Shown piece by piece: positions 32,387 through 45,180 of a DNA stretch of 64,000 nucleotides. The notes under the pieces are model-generated. The model did not search any database. It worked only from the letters and a program-made list of their open reading frames with translations, and had not been told where the DNA came from. A program made the position numbers and the translations under genes. The stretch comes from Tilletiopsis washingtonensis (lineage: Eukaryota; Basidiomycota; Exobasidiomycetes; Entylomatales): contig NW_020312000.1 of the NCBI RefSeq assembly GCF_003144115.1, positions 250,117 to 314,116 on the forward strand. The letters run 5' to 3'. Each line of letters starts with the position of its first letter. The stretch's first letter is position 1.

Positions 32387-35300
32387 CTAGGCGAAGCGCT
32401 GGATGCCCGACTCCCAGGCACGGCGGCGCTCCTCGACGGAAGCGTACGGCTCGAGGTGTTGCTCCTGCTCCTGCGCCGCGACGAGCGAGTGAGGCGGCGC
32501 CTGACCCGAAGCAAAGACGGCCTGCACCACCGGCGGCGAGGAGTACTTGGGCATCGAGTCGATCGACGAGACGCTGCTCATCTCCGTCTTGGACGCTAGT
32601 GGACCAGGACTCGATGTCGTCGAGGTCGTGTTCGAGGAGAACGAGGCACTCGACTCGATCGAGCTTGCGTTCGTGCCTCGCCGAGCACGGCCGCTATGCG
32701 CGACGAAGCTCGTCGGCGCGTTCTTCTTGGCGAAGAAGTGTGTCTCGCCCTGAAGAGAGGTGTGAGTGGTTGTGCAGTCGACACCTGGCCAATCAGCTCA
32801 CCGAAGTTGGCGGGCGTGGACGCGAGATGGACGTCGAGACGACGCTGCCCGAGCGTTCCGACTCGCCGCTGGTCCGTCTCGAGCCAGTGTCGCTCTCCCA
32901 TCCGCTGGTCGACCTTGGCGAGTCACCAGCGTAGGTGCTACCAGCCCGATACGCATCGATCGCCGCACGCGTCACAAGCGACGCCTGCGACGTCTTGTGC
33001 GAAAGAGCAGGCGGTGGCGAGAGTGTCAGGCCCGTCATGGAGAGCTGCGAGGCGTTGGAGAGGGTGCGTTGCCGGACGAAGCGCGCTGCAATGGGAGGCG
33101 CATCCGCCAAGTCGTCGTCGTTCATCAGCGAAGGCACCTCGGTCGTGGGGCTTGCGGTCTTCTTGCTACGCGCAGGCTGCGGCGTCGGACTGCCGCTGCG
33201 CTGCAGTTGCGTCACGTCGCCGCTCTCAAAGGCACCTCGCAGCGTCGCCACGCTAGCTGCAGAGGCGCGCTTGTCGCCGCCGCCGACGAGACCTTTGAGC
33301 GTGAGGATGCTGGCACGCTTGTTGCCTCCAGGCCGAGAAGAGGCCCAGTCCTGCGTCGGCGACTCGAGCGAAGTGATGCTGTTCTGGCGCGAAGTGTACG
33401 GACTCGACGTCCAGCCCGTCGGACTGATCGCCTGGTGCTTCGGCACGCGCTGCCGTGGTCGCTCCAGCGGCGCCGACAGCGGCCCGTCGCCTGCGGCCAT
33501 CGGTCCGTCAAGCTCGACATCCCGCTGTGGGCCCTTCTCGCGGAAGAGCACGTTGCGGTGCTCGACGAGGGCGCGAAGCATGACGACGGAGAGCGACAGC
33601 GTAGGCGCGAGGACGAGACTGAGGTTGGAAAGAGGCTGCAAGGGGCAAGCGTTAGCGCCATGGAGCGACACCTAGGCAGGCCTGAGACAAGGACGCACCA
33701 TCTTCGTCTTCGCCACGACGCTCGCACGGCAGAAGTCTGCGAGATGATCCGCGAGCTCACGCAGCAGGTACCAGTTGCAAGCCGGCAGGCGCGCAATGAG
33801 CGGCGCGATGGCCTTTGCCAGTGTCGACGAGAGGCGCTCGGCCTCCTTGCTTGGGCTGCCGTTAGGCGCCTTTGGTCCAGGCTGTGCCACCGCGCGGAAC
33901 ACGCCGCCGGCCGTTGCGCCAGAAGCGGGCATGCCGATCGCCTCCATGCTAGCCTCGTCGAACGCCGGTGTGAGCGCATCCGTCAGAAGCGGCTCAGGAA
34001 GCTCTCGCAGGTAGTGCTTGAGCACACTGCACACGCTGTTGATGTCCAGGTCCGCAGGGCCGATATCGATGAGCTCGAGGTCGGGCAGTGCACGCGAGAT
34101 GGGCGCATCGAAGACTGTGCGCAGCTTCGCGGTGTGCGAGGAGCGGCCGGAGAGACGGTAGATGCCCTCCTCGTCGCCACCCCACTTCTCCAGGCTTTGC
34201 AGACAGCGCACCACGACGGCAGGCAGGTAGCGCTCCCTCGCCTCTTCGCGCGATGCGGCGCAGTGCTGCGCTGACGCCGGACGCGAGCCCATCGGCGGTG
34301 AGGAAAGCATCGGCACGTGGAAGTCGGAGCCGAGATCGAGTGCGTCGAGCTGCGAGAGCGGGCGCGAGTCTCGTCTGCCAGTCGCAGAGGACAGTCGGCC
34401 AAGCGAAGTCTGCAGCACGGCGTCGCGCAGAGGCATGCCGAACACGCCGCTGCCCGAGGCATTGCGCTGGTTGCCGCCAGCGCGTGACGTCGTAGCGTTA
34501 GCGTCTGGCACAGCGAGCCATTTCCGTGTCGCGTCGTTCATGTCGAGCGCGAGCGAGGCGCGTTCGCCGCCCTGCGTACCGCCCGAGGCAGGTGCTGCGG
34601 CGGCACGCCCGCCGCTCGAGGAGCTGCTTAGACCCGTTGTCGGACCGGTGTTCCAGCTGCGCATCAAGTCCCAGCCGCGCTTGCCGACTGCCGCACCCAT
34701 GCCGCCAATCTGGCCCAGCGCATGCACGACGGCAGCACCTCCGCTGTTGCTACCGCCCGCCGCGACGCTGGACGCATCGCTGTCTCGCGCGCGCGACGAG
34801 TCCATCGTGAAGCCATCGAGGCCGCCAAACGTGCTCGTGCGGCGCGCAGGCGGCCGCTGTTCTGCACGTGCAGCGTACGCTTTGCTGCCAGCGCTCGACG
34901 GCGGCTCCTGCCGAGGCGTAGGCGACATGAAGCGCTTCGAGGGCGGTGCACTCATCGGCGCATCCCGAGGCGAGGGCGGCTCGCGATAGATGTACTCGCC
35001 GGGCTGAGCGCGCTGAGGCACCGGGCTGCGGGCGTAATTGCGTTGCCGGTCCGAGAGAGAGGCGGAGTCCGAGGCTGCGCCCGTCAGAAGTGGTGCACTG
35101 GCAGGCGTCACGAGCGACCCGGCAAGGCCGCGATCGACATAGGCGGTAGACACGGCCGCGGGCGGCGGCTTGCGCTTCAGCCGCGAGGCCGGTGCAGAGG
35201 TGTCGTAGCTTTGGCTCTGGCTCGACTGCGACGACGAGGCAGAGCGAACCTCGAGCAGACTACCGACGGAGAATTTGCGTCTGTTCTTTGGCGGGCCCGC

Positions 35301-36182
35301 AGGGGAGTGCGTGTAGCTCGACGGCCCTGAGCGCGCAGGAGAGACCGGAGAGGGCTCGTCGCGCAGATGCCGTGCGGCGCTGGGCGACAGGGCGCCAGGC
35401 GTGCGAGGCTGTGCGTTCTCTTGGGGGAAGGACAGCGAGTCGGCCTTCAGGCTGCTCAGGAACGTGGGACTGCTTGCATCTGCAAGTCGTGGCGGCAGCG
35501 CAGGCGGGCTCTTCGATGAGCTTGAGATGACGTGTACTGGCGCGTCGTCGTCCTCGTCGTTCATGTACGTGCGCTGCAGGATGTGACGTCTCCCAGACGC
35601 AGCGCTGCGGCTGGGCTCCGTGTAATCGTACGCGCCCAGCGCACTCTGGCTGCGCGGCGGGATCCACGGCATCTCCTGGCTGCGGCGTCCAGGCCGGTCG
35701 CCGCTCGTGCTGCGTCGTGGCTCGACGATGGCAGGCAGTGCAGCGGCCGCAGCGGCGCTGGCGTTGCTGCTACTGCTGCCGCTGCCAGTGCTGCTCGAGC
35801 TGCCCTGCTGCGCGTGGCCCGTCAGCAGCGAGATGCTGTAGGCCTTTGCCTTCTTGACGCGCTGCTGTGGGCCTTTTGTCGGGCGCGGCGGCGGTGCTGG
35901 CGCCTGGCCGACGTGGCCTCCAAGGAGCGGCGAGAAGGAGCCGCTGTTGCTCGAGACTGCCGGCGAGCGCGGCTGCGGCGCCGGCTCGGTCGTCCAGCCA
36001 GCGACGGAGAGCGGCGACGAGGGCGGCGGCATGGCCATGTCGTTGCCCGACGAGAAGAGGCGGCCAAAGCCAGTGCGCGGTGCAGCAGCACTGGCGCCGC
36101 TGCTGCCGCTGCCGCTTGCCGATCCGCCGCTGCTACTCGGCAGGTGCGCCGGGCGAGAGCCGCCGCGCTGGCGGTACATCAT
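32387..36182 (-). CDS. Rho GTPase-activating protein (RhoGAP domain)
   Basis: Three exons on the minus strand: 36182-33699, 33635-32802, 32749-32387; 1226 residues. The first 600 or so residues are Ser/Pro/Arg-rich and disordered. The RhoGAP domain spans about 640-875: RYLPAVVVRCLQSLEKWGGD, then EEGIYRLSG with the catalytic Arg finger, SVCSVLKHYLRELPEPLLT, and CNWYLLRELADHLADFC. It continues across the first intron into PLSNLSLVLAPTLSLSVVML. A Ser-rich tail with many SP/SR sites follows, ending VEERRRAWESGIQRFA. RhoGAPs switch off Rho/Cdc42-type GTPases and so shape polarity and the actin cytoskeleton. Which GTPase cannot be told. No PH, BAR or LIM domain is visible, so recruitment must depend on the disordered parts. 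The start is the MM pair at 36182. Confidence 0.9.
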
Positions 36183-39100
36183 CGTGGGAGCAGTGCGGGA
36201 GGGCGCGAGGCGGATGGCTCAGCAGCGTCGCATGTGACGGCGACGGCCTCGCGGATGTGTGCCGGGAGTGCGGAGCGGCGCACGGCGAAGGGGCGTGAAG
36301 AGAGAGGCGGCAGCGCAACGCGCGCTGGCAGAAGAGCGGATGTATGCGGCAGGCGCAGCGGCGCAGCAGGCACGCGGAGACGAAAGATGAGCTCTCTGAT
36401 GAGGCTCCAAGGACGTGCGGGATCCAGGAGAGGAGCGAGCGCCGCCTTCGCGCGCCAGCGAGAGGGAGGGGCCCGAGCTTCGGCGGTGCGAGAAGCACAC
36501 TTGGGCGGCGCGACGGGTGCTGCGACACGTGTTGGACGTGCTGCGCAGCGAGCGGTGCCAGCAGCGGCGTGCAGAGCGAGGTGTTGCCGCTGGAACGGGG
36601 TGTGTGAGGGTGGAGGGGAGAGACGAGGGTGGTCCGGCGAGGTGTGGGTGTGTAGACTGTCGGCGAGGAGGCGCGCGAGAAGGCGGCGCCCGGCGGCGCG
36701 CCTTGTGCTCCTCCTGCCCGCCGCTGCGCCTGCAGGCCGCCTGCCTCTGTGCTGCCTGCCGCTCGGCCGCGGCGGCTGTGCTGCGCGCTGCCCGCCCGCC
36801 GCCTGCCGCTGCCGAGCATCACAGCCAGGCGTTCCGCGATCAATTCCACACCGCTCGGCCGGCTCCTTCGTTCCCGTCGAGTGAGCCACGCTCAGGAGCA
36901 TGGCCTCCTGCTCAGACCCTCTCAGCACCTGCGTGCGCCGATGAGGGCGCACGGCTGCGCGTCTGGCGGCGCACGCCTCTCGCCTCATGCTGCTGCTCTG
37001 CGAGAAGGAGGTGCGCGTTCCACGCGCGACGCGTGCGTGCCGCCGCTGCGCCACGCCCCGCGCCTCTGCCGCCGCCTGCGCCTCCTGACCTCCCCGGGGG
37101 CCGGGGCCGGAGCTGATGACGCCGCTTCGCCCCCTGCGCCGAACCCGGCACAAAGGGCCCGATGCCGTGGAGCCCTGTCCCGGCTCTCAATTCAGCCCAA
37201 GAAAGGAGAGATGCAGGGGATGAAACCTCAGATGCAGCACGCTGATGGCAGCGTCGGCGTGTCCTCTTCTCGCCGAGATGCGCACGCGCGACGCCGCGGC
37301 AGCTGAGCTGCAAATCTGCTGCGTTGGCGTCTGCCGGGCGCCTGCATGCTGCAGGCCCATGTGACGAGAGCGAGAGAGGGTGCATGGAGAGGGTGCAGGC
37401 GGGCCGGCAGCGGCGCCGGTGGGCGTGCGGCTCTGGCGTGCATGGTGCGCGCTGCACCTGCAGAACACCGGATCTCCGCTCTCCTCGCCGCTCTTTTGCT
37501 CGCCAAGTGCGCTCGGGTCAGCATGTCGGTGCCGAGCAGGCGCACGCTCGAGGCTGCATGGTCGCCAGGCCCATGCGGCGACGATCTCCTCACCGCTGCG
37601 GCGAGGCAGCAAAAAAACCGAAAGTCGGCGGCGTCCGCGTGGCACACGAGAGAGAGCGCCACCAGCCGCCGTCGCCTCAACATCGCGAGCCGCCCTCTCG
37701 AAGCCGAGGCAGCGCCTCTCTGACCAGCTCAGCATCCTCAGCTCCGCAGCAAGCTGACCCAGAGCGAGCACAAGATTGCGGCGGTCCTCTGCACGCTGCG
37801 GACGACGTCCAAGCGCTGCAGATCCTGCAGGACGCCGCGCCAGCGCCGCCGCGCGACGCTAACGCGGCCGGCCAAGCCCTTGCAGCGCAGCCGTCATGCG
37901 CTGGGGGCTCCGTCTGCGCAAGCCGAGTGGACAAAGGGACGTCGGCAATGCGGCGGCGCGGGCTGCGTGCTGATTCTGAATGATGGTGCGTCTGCAGGCG
38001 CTGCCTTTGTGCGAGTCAAAGACCTCATGCGAGCGAGCTGCTCGCTCGAGCGGCACGACGAAGCGACGTCCTAGCCTCGCCCCCTGGCGCTGCACTGGTG
38101 CCTAGCGGCGGACTCCGGACTGGCCTCGGCACCGACACCACCCCCCGTCGGCTCGCAGTCGGAGAAAAGATGGGCGCGAGAAGCATCAAGACGGCGCCGT
38201 CACCGTGGAGGTGCAGAGCACCAGAGGCAAAGAGAGGCAGCAAGCAAGCGTCAGCTGAACGTCTGCCAAGGAGGATCTGCACCCTCTACGCACGGTCCAG
38301 CGGCCACTGCATGCAGCTCGCTGGGCGCTGCCTCGTCTCCGGCCTCGCCTTCGGCGGCAGCAAGGAGAGAAGCATGCTGGCGTGCATGTCGCCAAACGTG
38401 CGGCCCACAGCGGGACGGAGTAGGGAGATGCGTGCATCGCTGAGATGCAAACAAGCGTGGGAGGCGCTTGATCTTCTTCTGCAGGTACACGTTGTTGGCG
38501 ATCGACAATGCCGGCAGCTCAGGTGCTTCTGTGGACCACAAGACATTTGCTGCGTGCGAGAGCGCGAGATGCGATGATCATTTGCTGGACTTGACACGTG
38601 GGAGAGGTGTCACGACGACAGGTCCTCGACTCGAAGCATGCCGGCGTCGACCTCGTGCTGAGCTTTCGCTGCCGGCCTGTCAGATGTGCGAGGTCCGCCA
38701 GCAGTTGCTTTGCTGCCGTGTCTGGCGGGCTGTGCTCAAAGCGAGCCACCGAGGCTCGTTGTTGCTCGCGTACCAGCTCTCATGATCCTCTGGAGAAGAC
38801 GTCGTTTGCCTCCAGCTGTGTTCTGCATTCGACGAGAGCCTGGCGAGGTGATATCGCTCCTCTTAGCCATCGGCACGTCACATTCGTGGCGTCAGCTGCC
38901 GCACGATTGTACCAGCGACGCCAGGCACCAGATTGGCGGCGCGCAGGGGCTGTGAGGGGGTCGGCTTGGGCGTAAGGGCCAGGCCAGGCGTGCTGAGAGC
39001 GACTCTTCTATACGCCGGCGCGCCGTGCCTTGTGCGCACGGCGCGCAGCCCGCCCCGCGTCGCCGCTGGCAGCGCGCCGCCGCCGCCGCCACCGCGCCTG

Positions 39101-39315
39101 CGGGGCGCAGCTTCTCAGCGAGAAGGTGGCGGCGCTGCTCCATCCGTCTCTCCACCAACCTGTCCAGTCCAGTCACTTTGTGCAGCGTCGTCCACCTACG
39201 CCGCGCTCTTCAGTCCACCACCAGACCACTCGGAGCGCCAGCACCATCTGCTAGCCTCTCTCACACACGCCCACGTCCACCCGCCGACCTCCACCAGCAC
39301 ACCCACTCGCCCAGC
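36183..39315. other. 3.1-kb divergent intergenic region without a recognised gene
   Basis: The longest gene-poor stretch of the window, between the divergent RhoGAP and RRM genes. Both promoters must lie in it. I read all six frames and found only Arg/Ala/Ser-rich frames typical of GC-rich shadows. The best fragment is on the minus strand near 38540-38460 (LSIANNVYLQKKIKRLPR), too short and unsupported to call. No tRNA, repeat family or transposon is seen. Confidence 0.45.
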
Positions 39316-40782
39316 ATGGCCGAAGTCGTCAAGGCCGACCCGCCCGTGCCCGTGCCCGCAGAGGCCGCCGCCGCTGGCTCGGCTGGCAGCAACCCGCCGG
39401 CCACGACGGCGCCGGCGAAGACGCCGCAGCCGCCCAAGACCAAGAACCTCGTCTCGCCCGAGGATGCGCCCAAGGTGCGTGGCGCATGAGACAGCGCAGC
39501 GCCGCTCTCGGCTCACCTTGTCTACACACTTGGCCACGTCTGCAGCAAGTGTTCGCTGGTGCGTCTCATTGCTGTTGCCCGAGCCGCTTCTCCGCTGACC
39601 AAGGCTCTGCCACCAGGCAACCTCGCATTCGCCACGACCGAGGCTGAGCTCAAGGAGATCTTCGCGGCTGCTGGCACAGTGTGAGTACCAGAGTCTACGT
39701 GCTGCCATCGCTGCGAGAGGCCCACGCCGCTTGTGTCACTGAAGCTTACGCTGCGCCACCTCCACAGCACGCAGGCGCAGATCATCATGCGCGGCACGCG
39801 CTCGCTCGGCTACGGCTTCGTGACGTACTCGAGCGAGGCCGAGGCGCACAAGGCTGTCGAGCTGCTCAACAAGAAGGAGATTGCCGGCCGCGAGATCAAC
39901 GTCGAAGGCGCCAAGCCGCAGGCGGCTGCGCCCGCCGAGAAGCCCGCCACGGCGGCGGCTGGCGAGGCCGAGAAGGACGGCGCAGCGGCTCGTGGCGCCA
40001 GCACGCGTGGCCGTGGCCGCGGACGTGGACGTGGCGGACGCGGAGGTGTGAGTGCTTGTTGCATGCTTACCTTCTCTTCAGCAAGCTCATACGTTCGGAT
40101 CTTTCCAGGCCACTGCTGCACGCCGCCCGCGCGCCGATGAGGGCGAGGAAGGCCTTGATGAGGCCACTGACGCCGCTGCCGCACCCGCTGCTGCGGCCGA
40201 GAACGGCGAGGCCGCTGCCGCCAAGCCTAAGAAGAACCGCAAGTCCAAGGCCGCCAAGGCTGCCGCCAATGGCGACGCTGCGCCGGCCGCCGACGGTGCC
40301 GCCGCTGCGCCCGCCGCTGCGAAGCCGCCGAAGCCGCAGCGCGCCAAGGGCGAGGCGCCCGTCGGTGCGCCGAGCAAGACGCTGCTCTTCGTCGCCAATC
40401 TGCCGTTTGAGTTCACCGACGAGCAGTTCAAGGCCGTCTTCGAGGGCGGCCCGGAGGTCGTGAGCGCCAAGGTCGTCAAGCGCCCGTACTCCAACAAGAC
40501 CAAGGGCTTCGGCTTTGTCGACTTCAAGGACGAGGAGGGCCAGCAGAGCGCGCTGAGCAACTTCAACGGCAAGAACGTCGAGGGCCGCGACATTGTGCTC
40601 AAGGGTGCGTGTGGCGCGCCCGCCAGACCATCAACGCGCAAATGGCTGACCTTAGCCACCCACCTGCAGTCGCGATCCAGAGCCAGAAGCCGCCGACTGC
40701 GGCTGCGGCCGAGCAGCCCGAGGCGGGCAGCGGCGCGGTGCCGAAGCCTGAGGCTGATGCGCCCGCCGTCACGGCCATCTAA
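39316..40782 (+). CDS. RRM-RGG-RRM RNA-binding protein (Sbp1-like architecture)
   Basis: Six exons: 39316-39474, 39546-39558, 39617-39680, 39768-40047, 40109-40604, 40670-40782; 374 residues. RRM1 (about 54-125) begins QVFAGNLAFATTEAELKEIF, with RNP1 as LGYGFVTYSS; its first strand is carried by a 13-nt exon. An Arg/Gly tract (STRGRGRGRGRGGRGG) follows, then a Lys/Ala-rich acidic linker, then RRM2 (about 262-337) with RNP2 LLFVANLP and RNP1 KGFGFVDFKD. Yeast Sbp1 has the same RRM-RGG-RRM layout and represses translation by binding eIF4G through its RGG part. Orthology is inferred from layout only; other two-RRM nucleolar or mRNP proteins could look similar. The tail is Ala/Pro-rich. Confidence 0.85.
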
Positions 40783-41251
40783 CGGCTGCATGCTTTCGAC
40801 GCACGCGAGGGGGGCATGGCAGCCGCTGTGAGGCCGTGCTACTTCGCAGTGGGCCACGCTCCCCTCTCGGAACGTTGGCGATCTCCTTCACGAAACCTCA
40901 AGGCTTCTCAACGACTTCCTTCACTCCCTCGCGCCGTCGCACGCAGCTCTCTTCCCACACAGCAACGATCCCACCACGTTCGCCCATTTTATCTCCCCTC
41001 TCTCTTCATGCATCACGCACACCACACTCGACCCACACACACACATGGCTCGCTTTTGTCACGAATTGACCCTATTCACGGGGCTCGCGGTGCGGCGTGC
41101 CCACCTGGGGCGGAAGGCGCGAGCTGGAAGAGGGTGAAGGCATGGCAGGGACAAGGAGGGAGAGATGACAGGTGCGTGAAAGTCGACGAGAAAGGGGTGC
41201 GTGCGGGAAAGGGAGTGTGCTGCGCCTTGGGAAGCGAATGCTTGTAGAGGA
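40783..41251. other. Convergent intergenic region
   Basis: 469 bp between the stop of the RRM gene and the stop of the unknown minus-strand gene, holding both 3' UTRs. It includes a CA-rich patch near 41030-41045. No gene seen. Confidence 0.4.
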
Positions 41252-44200
41252 TCAGTCGAGCTGGTCTAGGCCGCTGCCCACCTGCATGGGCAAGTCGGGC
41301 GGACGGTCAGCGACGAGCGCCGGCACCGGAGGCGAGTCGATGGCGGGCGGCGTCGATGTCTCCGAGGCAGCCCAAGGACGAGCTCCACGGCCGCGTTGCG
41401 TGGCCGTCGAGCAGAGCATGAGACGCAAACGATCGGCGGCCGGCTCGGTCTCGGGCAGGCGCACGCCGATCTGATTGGTAAGTGTCAGCAGCCGTGGCCG
41501 TGTGAGGCCTGAAGAGGCAGGGCTCACCTGGCGCGAAAGCAGGTTCTTGGCCACTTTGGGACGCGGCCTAACGATGCGTGGTGTGAGGGCTCGCTGGCAA
41601 GGCGATGCACAGCCACACTCACAGGTACTTGTGCTCGCCGCCCGAGTGCAGACGCAGCGGCGCTACCTCGTTGAGCACCGTGGGGTTGATGAGCTGGCCG
41701 TCTGAGTTGCGAGCGTCGTTGCGCACGAGGTTCTCCGGGTCGGGCCTGTTGCTGTGAATCTTCTCGCGCAGCTTGCCCGAGCGCCAGCGGCTGCCGAAGA
41801 GCTGCAGCGGGCCGCCGCCCTCCTCGTGCACGCTGCCCGTGCGGCGCACCAGCGTGCGGTCGAGCGAGGCGTTGAGCTGCTCGGCGACGTAGCGAGCGCG
41901 CTGCTCCACGGCATGCTGGTCGGCCTGTCGGGAGGCGCTGACGACCTGGCCAGCACCATGAGCGGCTTGGGCCGTCGAGCGGCGCTGAAGAGGCTCATCG
42001 TCCGAGTCTGAAGTCGAGTCGCCCTCGATCGTCTCGCTGCTGGACGTCTGCGACTCGTCGGGCGTGACATGGCCCGCACTGCCTCCGTCCTCACCCGCGG
42101 CCTCGAGCGGCACTTCTCCGCCGGTGAGCAGCTTGGAGCCGCGCTTGCGGCCGCGAGTGGACTCGGGACTGCCGCCAGGGGTCGTGTGCGCGATCGTCGA
42201 GGTGCTGATGCCGCGAGGCAGCCGGAAGTCGGCCTCCGACGAGCTGTCGTCGTCGCGCTCGTCCTGCGACGACTGACTCTGCTCCGACTCCGTGTCGTGC
42301 TCGAACGCCTCGTGCAGGCTATGTTCGGCAAGGTCGACGTCGAGGCCAGTAAACTCGGCATCGCCGTGACGCGTCGTCAGGTCGAAGCAGAATGCGCCGA
42401 CGAAGGTCTGCGAAGGAAGCTCTGCTGTGCGAAGGCCTTGCTGGTACAGGGCGCTGAAGAGGCCACGCGAGGCTGCTTGAAGACGCGCAGCCTCAGCATA
42501 GATCTGCCCCTCCTCAATGGCCTCATCATAGGCAGTGTGCTGCTGCTCTGCGCGGCTGCCGTCGCCCGAGGCCAGCTCCTCGATGATCGCTCCTGTGCGC
42601 TCGAAGTGCACCGCGAGAGCACGCTGCTCAGGCGGCTGTCCGTCATCGCTGTCGAGATCGGCCTCGTCGCCCGAGTCAGCTTCTGAAGGCGTGCCGAGCG
42701 CCTCTGCAGCATCCGGGCTTGGCGGCGAGTCAAGCGCCTCCTCAGCCGAGAGACGCGAGATAGGGCGCGACATCGCCGGCGATGGCGAGACTTGCTCCTC
42801 TGCTACAGAGCCCGCTTCGGAGCCGACAGAGAGCATCGGCGACGGCGGCAGCGGAAGCATGGCTGGCAGCATGGACGGCGAGTCCGGGAACGGCGTGACT
42901 GGACAGCCCAGACCATCGCTTGGGCTCGACGGAGGAAGAGGCATCTCGGAGGCTTCGGGCGCTGCGTCTGCGATACTCGCATTGTCGGACACGTTGCCAC
43001 AGTCGGCATCGATCGCGGCCTCGCCATCACGCTGCACGCCATTCGGGATGGTGGCGTGTGCGGCAGCAGCTTCGCTCAGCTGCTCTGCAGCATTGTCGGG
43101 GTCGGAAACGAGCTCTCCCTGCGGCACCTGACGATGGAGTCAGTGAGCGCCGACTGACAGGCAGACAGCCCGCTCACATGCTTGACAGACGCAGCGGCAG
43201 CGCACGAGTCGAGGAAAGCCAGTTCCATCTCCGCGTCGTCGTCATCTTCACCACGAGCGCTGTCGCTCAGCACCTTGCGAAACGAACGGGCGGCACGCAG
43301 AGGATTGCCGCGGATACGTTCATGAGGCGCAAAGGTCTCCTCGTACGCGAGGTCCAGTGCCGCAGCATGCGACAGCTCGGATGACAGCGCATCGAGCTCG
43401 GGCACGTCGGCGGTGTCGACGTCGAGCACGTGCACACTCCAGTTGGCAGGCGTCGAGGGAGCCGTGAGGGCACCCTTGAGGCCGCCCTTGGGACTGCGAA
43501 TCGAGACTTCCGACAGCGGATCCGAGCCCGGAGCCTCTTGCTTTGCAGCCGTGGATCCTGGCTGCTCAAAGTCGCCAGGAGGAGGTGTGTTGACGGCGGA
43601 ACGCTCGAGGATCTTGAGGACGTCGAGCTTGGTGGGAGTGGATGCGCGGCTCGAGTTCAGAGGCGAGCCAGGCGGAGCAGACTCGCACTGCGGCTCGCTT
43701 GCATTGCGGCCGTCTTGCTGCTCGCTCGCGGCGAGCGTCGGCGAGGCAGCCGACTTCTGTGCGCCCTTCTGCGGGGACGCCTTCTTGCGAGATGCGCGCG
43801 AGACGATCTTGTCGTTTGCCTTTGCCGTCTTGTTGGCCTGCGTCTGGGCCTGGAGAGGGCTAACTTGCGTCAGCTTCGTCCTGTGCAGCACAGAAGCGGC
43901 GAAGGCCCATGGGAAAGGCAGGCATGGCCACGCACCTTCTTGCCCTCTCGCTCCTTCTTCTTCTGCCGCGCACGCTTGGCGGCTCGGCGTGCGCGCTCGT
44001 GCTCCTCGGGCGTGAGCGCCACCTCCGACACAGTCTCGCCAGCGCCGCTCGCCTTGCTGCTGGCGGCATCCTCGTCTCCCGATGCCGGCGCGCCTTGAAC
44101 TTCAGGGCGCACGCTGGGAGTGCTCGAGCGCGTCTCGACGACCTCGACAGCGTCCGGGCTGCGCTCCGCCTCGTCCGGCTCAGAGTCCGAAGCTTGCGCG

Positions 44201-45180
44201 ACGGGCGGGTCGTTCGACAAGAGCCCGGACAGCGCGGCGAGCTCAGCCATGCGCGCCATCTGGACGGCGTGCAGCGACGACTCCTGCTGGCGGGCGTGCG
44301 CGTGCTGCATGGCGCGCAGCAGGCTCTGATGCTCGTCGAGGCCAGGCTCGTGAATGTTTACTGCGTGCTGCGACTGCACAGCATTGCCGCCGTCCGGGCC
44401 ACTCGACGCACCCTTGGTCCAGACAACCGGTGCTTCGCCGTCGCCGTGCTGGACGCGGGCCGCCTCACGGCTGAAGCGCGTCTGGTGCTGCCACAGCTCG
44501 CGCTCATGCTCAATCATCGACTCGATGTGCGCCGCGACGGGCTCGATCTCCCCCGGCGCGAAGCCTTGGTCACGCAGCACCGCGGCAAGAGTCGCGAGGC
44601 TCATAGGCTCACGGCGTTGCGCCTCGGCCTCGGCGCTGTCCGTCGCCGGCTCCTTGCCCTTGTTGCGCTTCTCGGCGCGGCCCCGCACCGACTCGGCAGA
44701 GCGCTGCTGCGCCTCGGCTGCCTTTGCGTCCTTCTGCTGCGTCTTCTCGAGCTCGCGGCGCGCCTTGCGGTTGTGGCCGCCGCGGTTGCGCCTGTTAGGA
44801 CTGGCGCCGGCCGTCTGCTGCGGCTCGTCGAGCGACACGATGCGAGCGTGCATGCCGCTGCCGTCACCGGGTGCCTCTCGTGCGCGGAAGATCATGCCCG
44901 GCCGCAGACTGTGCATCGGGTGGATCGGGCGCTCGTTGCCCGCTGTCGCGCTGTGCTCGGCCGACTCAGCGCGCACGAAGGAGGCCTCATCGTGCGCCTC
45001 GTCGCTGCCGAGCTCGCTGAAGCGGCGCACGCCGCTGGCGAAGGTGTCGGGCGCCTCGCCCTCGGCGGCGCGGTGCTGGTTCATCATGTGGCTGAGGAAG
45101 GAGAAGTGTTGCGGGTGCGGGTGGCCGGCGGTGAAGCGCTCGCCGCGGGCAGCGCGGTCGCCGAAGCGAGGGTCGTCCAT
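41252..45180 (-). CDS. Large disordered protein of unknown function
   Basis: Five exons on the minus strand: 45180-43936, 43849-43178, 43127-41623, 41567-41528, 41470-41252; 1226 residues with consistent phases. I do not recognise it. The start is MDDPRFGDRAARGERFTAGH, then HPQHFSFLSHMMNQHRA. Near 150-200 lies a basic stretch (NRGGHNRKARRELEKTQQKD) with heptad-like Glu/Lys/Arg, and around 220-260 a helical block (LATLAAVLRDQGFAPGEIEP, then VAAHIESMIEHERELW). A second Arg/Lys run (EEHERARRAAKRARQKKKER) closes exon 1. The remainder is Ser/Glu/Asp/Pro-rich with many acidic clusters. The end reads LPRPKVAKNLLSRQIGVRLP. No signal peptide, membrane helix or enzyme motif. Composition suggests a nuclear or scaffold protein. 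Exon model fairly good, function unknown. Confidence 0.65.

Noticed and set aside
32766-34274. 502-codon plus-strand frame over the RhoGAP gene
   Set aside because: Arg-rich shadow of the minus-strand RhoGAP exon; no start context or domain.
38251-38541. Minus-strand fragment with LSIANNVYLQKKIKRLPR
   Set aside because: The protein-like stretch is only about 20 residues and the rest of the frame is shadow-like; I could not find flanking exons.
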